From Mytilus trossulus (taxonomy: Eukaryota > Mollusca > Bivalvia > Mytilida > Mytilidae): DNA of 64,000 bases. The notes beneath the pieces are model-generated. The model saw nothing but the letters and a program-made list of their open reading frames with translations, did no database searches and was not told where the DNA came from. The stretch lies in the NCBI RefSeq assembly GCF_036588685.1, contig NC_086386.1:14528931-14592930 (forward strand), written 5' to 3'. Position numbers and translations under genes: made by a program. Numbering within the stretch: the first letter of the stretch is position 1; the number at the start of each line of letters is the position of its first letter. This document shows, piece after piece, positions 37,101-45,800 of this stretch.

Positions 37101-37326
37101 TTTAATCTATTTAATACACCTTACCTAAAACGTTTTCTGTAGCAGTATAGTATGTTGAGTTAGCAGTCACTGTATAGCGTTTGGCTCTAGTTGAAGCGGT
37201 TGCTCCGTTATGTTGTGGAGTCCTATTTTGACAAGCAACAGCGGGAGCTCCGTCCGGATAAGCATGGACAAAACAAAGACAACAAAGCAGCCCTACAATC
37301 TTCAAAGAGGTCCCCAGTCCGCTCAT
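27917..37326 (-). CDS. Reeler-domain cell-surface protein, gene A (4 coding exons)
   Basis: Coding exons on the minus strand: 37326-37125, 34716-34580, 32670-32573, 28118-27917. They join in frame (phases 1, 0, 2) to 212 residues. Residues 1-22 are a signal peptide ending CLCFVHA. Residues about 23-150 form one reeler domain: it starts YPDGAPAVAC, has the F-K-G-F-L-I-Q-M core, a second conserved cysteine (LLQC) and the IWTPPSQPVG strand. A Thr/Ser-rich linker (about 165-188) and a hydrophobic tail (about 190-212) follow, a layout that fits GPI anchoring. Reeler domains are extracellular beta-sandwiches found in reelin, F-spondin and in invertebrate defence-type proteins; the ligand here is unknown. 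Exon 2 apparently ends at a GC donor. The introns contain a LINE, a bivalve repeat, SINE pieces and a MITE. Paralogues B and C lie upstream on the same strand. Confidence 0.85.
28300..30608 (+). mobile_element. 5'-truncated LINE insertion in gene A intron 3
   Basis: Encloses the RT frame plus about 160 bp of 3' untranslated sequence ending 'taataaagaattgaattgaa', a polyadenylation signal followed by a short TTGAA repeat tail. The 5' junction is not sharply defined (about 28285-28345). No target-site duplication could be read with confidence. Confidence 0.75.
28347..30446 (+). CDS. LINE reverse transcriptase ORF (699 aa, open)
   Basis: Plus-strand, uninterrupted, antisense to gene A inside its third intron. 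Reverse transcriptase motifs in order: GIDG (80-83), PVFKKGD (124-130), NYRGISL (136-142), QFGFRPG (172-178), D-Y-K-Q-A-F-D (208-214, first catalytic Asp), GLMQGEVLSP (264-273) and M-YADD (307-310, catalytic pair). A C-terminal C-x2-C-x9-H-x4-C zinc-knuckle-like motif sits at 627-645. This is a non-LTR retrotransposon second ORF. No endonuclease domain precedes the RT, so the copy is 5'-truncated; the ATG used here is simply the first in the open frame. The intact frame points to recent insertion. I do not assign the clade. Confidence 0.93.
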   Translation: MRSLIQIRIEKLNGLSVSMLRQSLTILFSMLHFKELSSNTPIVNDTQSIQDTTYEELDRVITQDEILKCISKLKRGKSHGIDGILNEMLIEYKDVLIPFLEEMFNRVLSSGYFPTTWTVAILVPVFKKGDPSDPVNYRGISLVSNLAKLFTSIMNMRLLLWSDTYDIITDAQFGFRPGNSTVDAMFSLLTVIQKTLSSKNRLYCCFVDYKQAFDTISKLNLWLKLSKIGITGKLLSLLKSMYSNVKSCVRIDGFYSEQFTSTVGLMQGEVLSPILFSLYVNDFEMEFLNNGNVPYEVQELSLFLLMYADDMILFSDSVKCLQDMLDTLLLYTQKWGLTVNNAKTKIMVFRNGGNVRVEEKWYFDGSVIDIVDEFCYLGILLNYNGKFLKTQKQLAEQGRKAVFALKSKVSSLYLNVFTYLNLFDTYISSMLCYGSEIWGFHKAPNIEKVQLDFCKNILGVKQCTTNVMVYYELGRYPLIYYRLYNIIRYWFKLLSTNNCILENCYKEQVRNQCNNRNSWIYQLKYLLFNLGLNDFWYNQDNLVVNDTLKYFVKTRIFDQAYQYLNQLLDGSPKCFLYKYCVNNVRLQFYLTKHVNFRVYLTRIRLSSHNLLVETGRYHGVNRSERKCTLCTLNTIEDEFHFILQCDCYNEIRRQYIKPYYYKRPSSFKLIQLLGTENVKDICNLCKYLFHAFKRRTDML
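30785..31480 (+). pseudogene. Decayed retroelement ORF fragment with tail
   Basis: In broken plus-strand frames it spells pieces typical of a bivalve retroelement protein: DIHLEIDNEG, then SIVNFTFLCSNIPAAPVYG, and, after frame changes, a GYHHFLGRGMLNTRQLLDKG segment. It then runs into 'ataacatgagcaacacgacg' tail sequence. Stops and frameshifts are numerous. A 64-bp tandem duplication (30790-30853, 30854-30917) opens the region. It lies in intron 3 of gene A. Confidence 0.65.
31860..32425 (+). repeat. Retroelement tail plus GTCCGTTC microsatellite element
   Basis: About 31870-32040 is the 'ggttttacactagtaatttt' tail family. About 32110-32425 begins 'atgccccacctacgatagta', has a long GTCCGTTCGTCC run (32160-32215) and ends 'acacattcttgtttagcc', a recurrent bivalve repeat. 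The frames at 31961-32279 are repeat shadows. Lies in intron 3 of gene A. Confidence 0.7.
32573..32670 (-). CDS. Gene A coding exon 3 (end of reeler domain)
   Basis: 98 nt, the same length as in genes B and C. Acceptor TTGACTTACAG|AATGG, donor AATAAC|GTACGT, phase 2. It carries the ITHTSNDS-K ... IWTPPSQPVG segment. Confidence 0.85.
33066..34378 (+). repeat. 'aagagcctgtgtcgctcacc' bivalve repeat, copy 2
   Basis: Full-length-looking copy in intron 2 of gene A. It runs from 'actagaggctcttaagagcc' to 'cgggccaggtgggctaaaaa'. The central ~540 bp are duplicated in tandem (about 33290-33760 and 33790-34260). Near the end is a GACGAC-rich run and the hairpin 'ttggcccttcgggccaggt'. Confidence 0.8.
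34580..34716 (-). CDS. Gene A coding exon 2 (reeler core)
   Basis: Acceptor TTTTATTACAG|TGACTTTG. It encodes V-T-L-K-G followed by the F-K-G-F core and ends ...CGNV. The aligned boundary in genes B and C is GTG|GT or ATG|GT; here it reads GTG|GCAAGT, a GC-type donor with the usual GCAAGT context. The GTTAAC four bases on would break the frame with exon 3. Confidence 0.8.
34781..35389. other. Gene A intron 1, no further feature
   Basis: AT-rich intron sequence; the frame at 35229-35549 runs into a retroelement tail and is not a gene. Confidence 0.5.
35390..35672 (-). repeat. Retroelement tail and SINE body fragment
   Basis: About 35390-35490 is a 'gacactcataccacatcttc' tail. About 35530-35672 is the body of a SINE read on the minus strand, with 'gacaactctacaacagattt' and 'acatcaacccaacaatgtta'. 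Other copies of this body are at about 36438-36492, 36780-36915 and 63832-63890. Confidence 0.7.
35673..36260. mobile_element. MITE with CAAAGGAGTAGG termini, copy 2
   Basis: 588 bp. Left end 'caaaggagtaggtccggtaa', right end the complement of 'caaaggagtaggaccagtaa'. It interrupts a SINE between 'gctttcg' and 'ttgttc'. An uninterrupted copy of the same SINE site is at about 36480-36505, which fixes the boundaries to within a few bases. No transposase frame. Confidence 0.88.
36261..36425. repeat. Head-to-head tRNA-like SINE heads with a 41-bp perfect inverted repeat
   Basis: Arms 36290-36330 and 36336-36376 are exact reverse complements with a 5-base spacer (CTCTA). A third, plus-orientation partial copy follows at 36382-36425. 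Each arm is the 5' part of the tRNA-like SINE head found at 36500-36597. Confidence 0.9.
36438..36597 (-). repeat. tRNA-derived SINE with RNA polymerase III-type box B
   Basis: On the minus strand the head begins near 36597 with 'gtggtcgtgtggtctagcgg' (box A-like TGGTCTAGCGGG) and has a GGGTTCGAATCCC box B at about 36517-36529. The SINE body then reads down to about 36438. This is tRNA-derived, not a functional tRNA: acceptor and anticodon stems are not convincing. Confidence 0.75.
36770..36915 (-). repeat. Tandem SINE-body duplication
   Basis: Two adjacent ~70-bp copies containing 'ataagtacgtctgagtcagt' and 'gacaactctacaac', the second continuing into the rest of the body. Confidence 0.75.
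37125..37326 (-). CDS. Gene A coding exon 1 (signal peptide, start of reeler domain)
   Basis: ATG at 37326 is chosen because it opens a clear signal peptide and lies seven bases after an acceptor-like TTTTACAG, implying an intron in the 5' untranslated region. The exon ends at ...GTTTTAG|GTAAGG, phase 1. Confidence 0.85.
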
Positions 37327-37754
37327 CTCTACCTGTAAAATTGTAAAATTCGTAATCCCGAAAACAAAATTATCGTGTTTACAAAGAAAAAGAGAACGAT
37401 ATGACAAAGGAAATCCATAAAACACTATGTGAAAAAACTAGTATTAAAGTAAAAGAAATTTTGATAATCTGTTATATTCAAATGAATTTGTATATAAACT
37501 ATTGCTTGCATTGTTATAGGGGAGACCGTTCTTTATGCACACTGGTCAAGACCAGCTACTATAAATTGTTTTTCCTAATAACCCTGTGTTGTGTCACACA
37601 TTAGTATTGATTAAGTTTATGGCAACTGAACCCTTAAGGTTTCAATTGTTTTACATGCTACCACAACTTGTGGTAACATTGTATTATGGTTTGTGGAAAA
37701 AATTATCATTTGTTACTGTCTTTTGAGGAGGATAGTTGCCGAAATGATTGGATG

Positions 37755-38485
37755 AGTATGTGATATTTTTGTCGAGTATTCGACTTTAGTCGAAAAAGCG
37801 AGACATAGCGATCCTACAATCCGTCGGCGTCGTCCACAAATATTTACGCTGAGGTTATTTTTTTTTTAGATTTTAATAACTTTCTTAAACCATTCTAAAT
37901 TTCTACGGAACTTATTCAGAAGTTAGTTTATGATCATAAGATATATAGTATCCAGAAGTAAATTTTGTAAAAATAAAATTTCATTTTTTTCCGTTTTTGA
38001 CCTATAAATGGACTTAGTTTTTTTTCTGCCAGGAGACATTACACTCACTCTGTGGTTAAAGTTTATTCAGTTTTGATAACTTTGTTACACTATCCTTGAT
38101 ATGTACCAAACTTTGACATAAACTCATAAGATAGTATCCAGAAGTAAATATGTAAAAATAAAATTCCATTTTTTCTGTAGATGTTTGGGATGGGGGCGGG
38201 GTCTTGCTAACATGTTTAACCCACCACATTCTGTAATTCAGTGCTTGTTGTTTGATGATGCGTTACATATATATTTTTAATTATTTTTTTGTACATAAAT
38301 TAGTCCGTTAGTTTTCTCGTTTAAGTTGTTTTACGTTTGTCATTTCGGGGTCTTTAATAGCAGACTATGTGGTATGCGCTTTACTCATTGTTGAAGGCCG
38401 TACAGTGACCTTTAGTTGTTAACATCTTTGTCATTTGGAGAGTTGTCTCATAGGCAATCGTGCCACATCTTCTTATTCATATACT
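37755..38485 (+). repeat. GTCGAGTATTCGAC-headed repeat plus retroelement tail
   Basis: About 37770-38185 opens with the hairpin 'gtcgagtattcgactttagt', carries 'cgagacatagcgatcctaca', and has two ~150-bp units with 'gtatccagaagtaaa'. About 38190-38485 is the 'catgtttaacccaccacatt' to 'cgtgccacatcttctta' tail. Upstream of gene A exon 1. Confidence 0.7.
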
Positions 38486-39158
38486 CATTCTTTGTATGTG
38501 AGCATTGTGTGCGGTACATTTGACACTATTGATGTGAGAAGATATATTTAAGATGTTCCATATATAGTGCGCATGCACTACTTGAGTCAAGAGTTCTATT
38601 TACGCCGGCCTGAAACATAAACAAATATAAAACATGTGACATTTGTCGGTTATAAAATCTTATAGACCTTATGCTATTTGTTATTGTTGACTATAAATAA
38701 AGCTTATTTAGAAACAATTGAATGTTAACTATAATTATTCCTATTATATCGAGGAGAAAACTTTGCTAACAATGAAATATTTGTCGCTGAACTTATTTGA
38801 CATTCGATTAATAGTCGAGAATTCAGGGTTACAATCATTGAAGAGCTTTGCTTGATGTTACATACATATTACGTCCATGATCTTTGTTAGGACGATGCAA
38901 TACAAATAATACCGACCGTGCAAAGGTTCTGGTAAATATTCAAATAAGATAAAGTTTGTAAATAATGCAGTATTACCTTCCCTTCTTCATGGCAGCTACT
39001 CAGCTAGCGTTACACATTAACAGTTCAAAATATATAAAGTAGTGTACACAAAGTTCACTTCGGATTGTGAAAACTATCAATATTATTTTTTTGTTAAATA
39101 GAATTATTTTATTTGGCAATTTAACAATTAAACTATATTTTCGGTATTGAATACTTAC

Positions 39159-39180
39159 TTCAGAATAGAAAATGACGACT
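39159..39180 (-). other. Possible gene A 5' untranslated exon donor, with TATA-like box upstream
   Basis: On the minus strand a strong donor GAA|GTAAGTATTC (intron from 39158 down) lies about 40 bases after TTATATACACC (about 39200-39210). This would fit a short first exon spliced to the acceptor just before the gene A start codon. It is not proved by any frame. Confidence 0.3.
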
Positions 39181-39210
39181 GGTTTGACGCATTGTCAGGG
39201 TGTATATAAT

Positions 39211-40995
39211 TAACAATGTTATAGATTTCTGTTGAAATTAAAAGGAATGTTTATTTTACACAGTCTATTGGTATTTAAAGTAAAACTTCTCTGTTACAGT
39301 TATAACTAGGTTAAATGGACATTTGTGTCTTCTCTCGATTCTACTATAGGTGACGATTTTTCAACAAGATATAAATACGACGACAAAGTTAAAAAACAAA
39401 ACTAAGATATAGCAAGCGAACCTGCCAAAAGAAACTGGGGGGATAAGGAAGTGGAACTTACCCTGAGTTGATGTCTCTTTTAGGAATTGAAAATTCGGTG
39501 AAAATTTGCATTAGTAATGTCACAATTTTGGAAAAAAGGATGTGATTATAGCTACAATAAGGTGAACATTCCCATGGTCATTTGTGAACCAGAAACTTTC
39601 AAAAAAATCGATAGTGTTTCTAAAAATTAAAAACTAAAGGCATGATTTCATACGTTTTTCATTTTATATACACTCTTTACATTGGAAAAATGTCAAATTA
39701 TTTTGTATGAATAATAAAAAACAACTAATACACACTGCGAGTACGAGAGTTTGGGCTACGCCCCTGGAAAAAAAGTGTGAATAAATTGAATAGAGACATT
39801 TAAAAGATCTGCCATCAAGTTTGATTATTTAAGGTTAAATATATATGATTACTGGTTACGTCTCGACAAAGTAAAGATTGGTTCAAGTGCAGATAATAAT
39901 TATAACTGTACAAAGTCGAAGACAAAATAAAACATAAATCTGCTATACCTTAAAACTCAAACAAATAAACCAAACTAGCTTTTGATTTTGAAATGAAATA
40001 TTATAAAATATATTAAATAGACAAAATGTGACTATTTAAGGAAATGAAGAATGAAAGTAAAAAAATGTGTTTACTTACTTCACTTTAATCTCAAATTAAC
40101 AACAAAATATATATAATTAGGGGATGTTCGGTAGTTTCCGGGTTACACGTCCGGAAAATGATTAAAAAGATCAGCCTTACTTATGTCGGTGTGTCACAAG
40201 TATATATCTGTTTATAAATTTTGTTCGTGTCACTGTGTATTGTATTGTCTCATGGAGGGTGTTGAGTATTCGCTATATATGATATCGTTCTTCTTTCGAT
40301 TTTGGTTTAACGTTAATTTCTATAAATAAGTTCGATATGAATAGGTTGACGTCAATGAGACAACAATCGAACCAAAGAGACACTTAGAGCGCACCACATT
40401 TACTTTTAATTCTACTTTTTTGTTCATTCGAGCGTCACTGCTGAGTCTTTTGTAGACGAAACTCGCGTCTGGCTTACAAATTTATTATCCTGGTATATGG
40501 GATGAGGTTTTTTTTTCTATACAAATGGGTAAATATACATTATGTCAAGCAAACAATCGCCCAAAGTATGAAATTTTATGGATTAATTAAATTGAAATAC
40601 TAGAAATGTAAAAAGAACCACAAGTTATTCAGAAATAACACGAGAGAACTTGCAGAATTTCTTGTATTGGGTTTGATAAATATATCAGGGTAAAAATATT
40701 TTTTAGAATGTGTTAACCAGTTTACAATCTCGATTTCTGGATTTACAGAGGGGGCAAAAGACACACAAAAAAAGAGAGACATACAGACAAACATGTTCAA
40801 CTAAGAAAATAAAATCACTAGGCTTAATCCCTTATATTGATGTAATGTACAATATAGTGTAGCGATCTTTAGTTTGACAGTATACTTATTATTAAGTAAC
40901 ATGTCTCATTATAAATACATTAGGGTTAAATCACATTTCTATAGGACACAGCCTGGTATTTTATTTATTTAAACGGTATCTATATTACTTAAATT
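39211..40995. other. Intergenic region between genes A and B
   Basis: AT-rich. Contains a small repeat scrap at about 40428-40480 ('gcgtcactgctgagtctttt ... gaaactcgcgtctggc') also present at about 59625-59670. No gene. Confidence 0.5.
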
Positions 40996-41190
40996 CACCG
41001 CCCTGTATCCTAAGAACCGCCCGGTACCCCATCTTTGAATCCGTCGGGGTACCGAACGGTACCCAATCTTTGAAACTGGCAGGGTACCGCCCGGTAGCCT
41101 ATCTTAAGAACCGTTAAGGTACCGCCCGGTATCTACAGAACCGCTCGGTATCCCATCTTTGGAACCGTCAGGGTATCGCCTGGAATTATA
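40996..41190 (+). repeat. GC-rich ~45-bp tandem repeat with GGTACC sites
   Basis: Four to five degenerate units around 'accgcccggtaccccatctt' and 'gaaccgtcagggtaccg'. The composition is far more GC-rich than its surroundings. No frame or RNA fold recognised. Confidence 0.8.
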
Positions 41191-42586
41191 TGGGGGTGTG
41201 AGAGAGATCAGATAGTGATAGAGTGGAGATAGTAAGCTAGAAGACTTGAGACTGATATGGTGTTAGTGACTTAGGATTATTGTTCAACTGTTTTATTATG
41301 TCCAACTGATATACATTTAAACAGATTACTAAGTGATTTGATTTGAAACTTAGTGCTGTGGTTTGTTTTCTTTGTGCCATTTGAACATGGATTTTACGTA
41401 ATTTACGCTACCACATCGACAAACACGAATGCATTCAAAAACGACAACGCTACAAAAGTTCGAAACCCTAGTTAAAACAAACATTAATTTTTGACGGACC
41501 ATCCAACTGTGTCATAAAATATTTCTAAATGGTATAGTGTTACTTTTATTAAAATCTTTAAAACAGTAAAACAAAGTACAGTTACTGTAAAAACAAAGGA
41601 ATTAAAGGTGACATCATTTTGTTGTATCACTCTAAGGGAAGGTGATATCATTTACGGTTGGGAGTGAGCGTTTTAACAAGAGGATTTTGAATATCAATAT
41701 AATGACTTGGTAAGAGCTGAAAAGAAACAACCTTGTTCAATGTACAAATAAAAAGAAGTGATAATTACATGTATGTTTGCCATTCAGACAACTATCCACG
41801 CGAGTCTCGATAAGGTATGTACAAACAATGTACAAAGAATATATGGTGCTAATGAATATTCTGTCCTAACAAAATGCAGAATACAATTGTGTACAAAAAC
41901 AATTAAAAAAACCGGTCGAAAATCCATCCACCAAAATAAAAATTCTGCCCCCTTCCATTATAGAACCAAATGGTGTTAGTTTCTGTTTAATTTTTTTTTA
42001 TATCTAACTGTGATATACCGATTTCCTTACCTGCCAATGGTTATCCGATATGAAATGTATCGATGAAATAAATTTAGATGACTCTTCTTAACTTAATAGT
42101 CAAACAAGGAAATGCTATGCGTTTTACACGGAAATGGTGTATAAAGGACCACTGTTTTTTCTCTTTCTATACAACAAAGAGATAAATATAAAGATACAAA
42201 AACGTCAAAAATAGACTACAATGAAAAGTTTTTCCGCCCTTATATGATTTTTCAAAGATGCGTACATTGTTTTGTGTTCCTATTGATGTTAACTTCCGTG
42301 AAGGAAACAAAAAAAAAATCGCGACCATTAAAACGACGAACTTTAAAGCTAATGTTTACACATGACATTCACATAAAGAAATATAAATTAGAGAGAAACA
42401 GTCATGTTATCATTGTAGTACTGACAATCATAGATTGATATATTAGAATAATTGAGAGCGAAAGCTATGATGACATTTAAGTACTAACACGTTGCGTAAA
42501 ATGAACAGCTATTGAGCGATATAAGATCTGATAACTCTGATATGCTGAAAAGCTATGTGTTTTTTGTGATAAACTTGTATATGTGA

Positions 42587-42830
42587 CTACACCAAAAGTT
42601 TCAAAATAATTCCAAGGGCAGAAATAATACATAAATTTGGACTACTGGCGATGTTTCCAGGCGTTGTTGTTTGTCCCTGTTGATCTCGAACTTGTTCTTG
42701 TTGTTGATCTGTAGTCATGTTGTCATAAGATCTCTGATACCATGTTGTTTCATCATGTTGTTCCTGTTTGTTGAGTGTTGTTGACTGTATGTTTGTCCAG
42801 AAAACATCATGGCTTTCTACAACTGTTGCT
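42587..42830 (-). CDS. Gene B coding exon 4 (Gln-rich linker, hydrophobic tail)
   Basis: Acceptor CTGTTTTAG|AGCAAC; stop TAG at 42589-42587. Too long a linker for a membrane-buried protein; the last ~15 residues are uniformly hydrophobic. Confidence 0.85.
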
Positions 42831-45800
42831 CTAAAACAGCAATATACAAAAATATAAAATTGAGAACAGAAATAGGAAATATGTCAAAGAGACAACAACC
42901 CGACTAAAGTGCAGACAACAGCATAAGGCCACCAAAGGATCTTCAATTTTCAGATAATTATATACAAAATATTTAGAATCAAAAGTAAATCATTCATGAC
43001 ATTGTCAGACATCATCATAAAATCTATATCAGCATGAAATTGAAAGACGTTATAAAAGCCCGTATCATCATCTTGACATTGTAAGACTTAATTATAAAAA
43101 CCCATATCATCTTGACATTGTTGTATATTCATGACATTGTTAGACATCATTATAAAAAAAACCCAAATCATTGTCCGCCACGTACGATAGGGTGAACTTA
43201 AGTAAATAGCAAAATAGGGAAGCCGGTAAATATCAGGTTGGTGTTTTATTTTTAAGTCCTAATAAAAAATAAGCTTAATCGTTATAACAACTTAGCTAAC
43301 TCGTTATAACGACTTGGCTTTCTCGTTTAAACAACTTAGCTAACTCGATTAAACAACGTAGCTAAGTTATTTTTCTCTCTTTGTTGAAAGCCCTATACTT
43401 GTATTCTTACACAAGCAATGTTTCTTTGTATAGACACATGTCCATCATCATACCTCGCATAAAGCCCACTAAGGTTTGAAGTTGTTTTGGTTGTTGAATG
43501 GTTGCTTCAGACACACACAACCAAGTCGCGTTTTATTCATGTTAATCTAAACCTTAATATCAATAAAGTCCTTTAAAAACTATAAATGATAGTTCATAAA
43601 CTGCACCTACCTTGTGCGCATCTTCTTGTATAGATATAAAAAGTTGGTAATATTGTAATAATTTTAGTACGGATCGTAATCTGTTGAATCGAACGGTGCG
43701 TTGATTTACTGTTTACACGATCACGTAATGAATCTTGACCATTTACAAAAACGTCTAACCGTTTTGTAGATATGACATCTGTTTAAGAAAATCTTGGACC
43801 AATAGATATATGACATCTGTTTAAGAAAAGCTTGGACCAATAGATATGTGACATCTGTGAAAGAAAATCTTGAACCAATAGATATATGACATATGTTAAA
43901 GAAAAGCTTGGATCAATAGATATATGTCATATGTTAAAGAAAAGCTTGGACCAATATATATATATGTCATATGTTAAAGAAAAGCTTAGACCAATAGATA
44001 TATGTCATATATTAAGGTTCATGTGGACCCTATGGCTAAAATGGCCGATTTTCACCTCAAAATTTACTCTGAGTACAGACAAACCTGCGCATCTGTAAAA
44101 ATTTTCAGGCATAGCATGCCCTAGATAAATGAATTGTAAGTATCTTTTATGTTTTAGAAAAATAAAAACTTACCAGGATTTTGCTGTGCACTTTTTTTAT
44201 TCCTTAAGAAGGTGCCAAAATAAACTAAGTTGGAAACAGGTTTGAGAACTTCCCCTCAGGTAAAAATTAAAGTGAGCATTTTTAATTGACATGGAATTCA
44301 GATGGACAATAGATACCTGGCAATAATTGGTTATTTAAACTGTGTACCTGAGTGGACCATATCAAGGTAAACTCAACTGTTTGTTTATTTTATCATCTTC
44401 TGCAGGGACGAAAAAAAGTGTACGGCAAAATCCAGTTAATTTATGGATTTTCTAAATCATATAATGCATTTGCATTCTATTTATCTAGGACATGCTATGC
44501 CTTAAAACTTTTCCAGATGCACAGGTTTGCCTGTACTCAGAGAAAATTTTGAGGTGAAAACACGTCCATTTTAGCCATAGGGTCCACATGAACCCTAAAG
44601 AAAAGCTTGGACCAATAGATATATGTCATATGTTAAAGAAAAGCTTGGACCAATAGATATATGTCATATGTTAAAGAAAAGCTTGGACCAATAGATATAT
44701 GTCATATGTTAAAGAAAAGCTTAGACCAATAGATATATGTCATATGTTAAAGAAAAGCTTGGACCAATAGATATATGTCATATGTTAAAAAAAAGCTTGG
44801 ACCAATAGATATAGTCATATGTTAAAGAAAAGCTTGGACCAATAGATATATGTCATATGTTAAAGAAAAGCTTGGACCAATAGATATATGTCATATGTTA
44901 AAGAAAAGCTTGGACCAATAGATATATGACATATGTTGAAGAAAAGCTTGGACCAATAGATATTTGCATATGTTAAAGAAAAGCTTGAACCAATAGATAT
45001 ATGTATATGTTAAAGAAAAGATTGGACCAATAGATATGTGACATATATGTAAGAAAAGCTTGGACCAATATATATGTGACATCTGTTTAAGAAGAGCTTG
45101 GACCAATAGATATGTATCTAAAACTATAAATGAATAGTTTATGACGTTATTGATCAATGATTGCTGCTCACATAACGTTCAGTGGCAAATAGTTCATAGA
45201 TATAGGAAGATGTGGTGTGAGTGCCAATGAGACAACTCTCCATCCAAATAACAATTTAAAAATTAAACCATTATAGGTTAAAGTACGGCCTTCAACACGG
45301 AGCCTTGAAATTTGGGACGGTAACAAATAACAAAGTAATTCCCCAGATTTATTTTAAAATTCTATGATAATTTAGATAATGTGCGATATATTTGTTCTTA
45401 TCACTTACACGATTCTAAGCTGTCCATCTGCTTCAGATGGAGCAATCCACAGAAAACTGGATGCATTTTTATCTCCATTTTCTGTATGTGTTACTGCACT
45501 GTATTCCTGAATTAATAAAGGTTGTTTTAATATCTTTGTGATATCTAGACAGTAGTTATTCTGTGCTTATTTATATGGAACTTTTATGTTAAGTTGCTGT
45601 GTCCTAAATTGACTGTTCAAGAACATTCATGAAATAGATTATAAATTTAAACCATGCCAAATAAAATTTGGAATGTACATTTCTTATTATGTCATTAAAG
45701 AAGAAGGTTAAAGTATATATTTCGGTTGATTGATTGTTTGTTTTCGGCACTATTGGTCATATAATAGGGGACAGTTTTTATTTGTGAGCATAGATGGATC

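Noticed and set aside
44352-44552. 66-residue frame inside the TTAA MITE
   Set aside because: Part of the inverted-repeat arms; too short and unlike a transposase.
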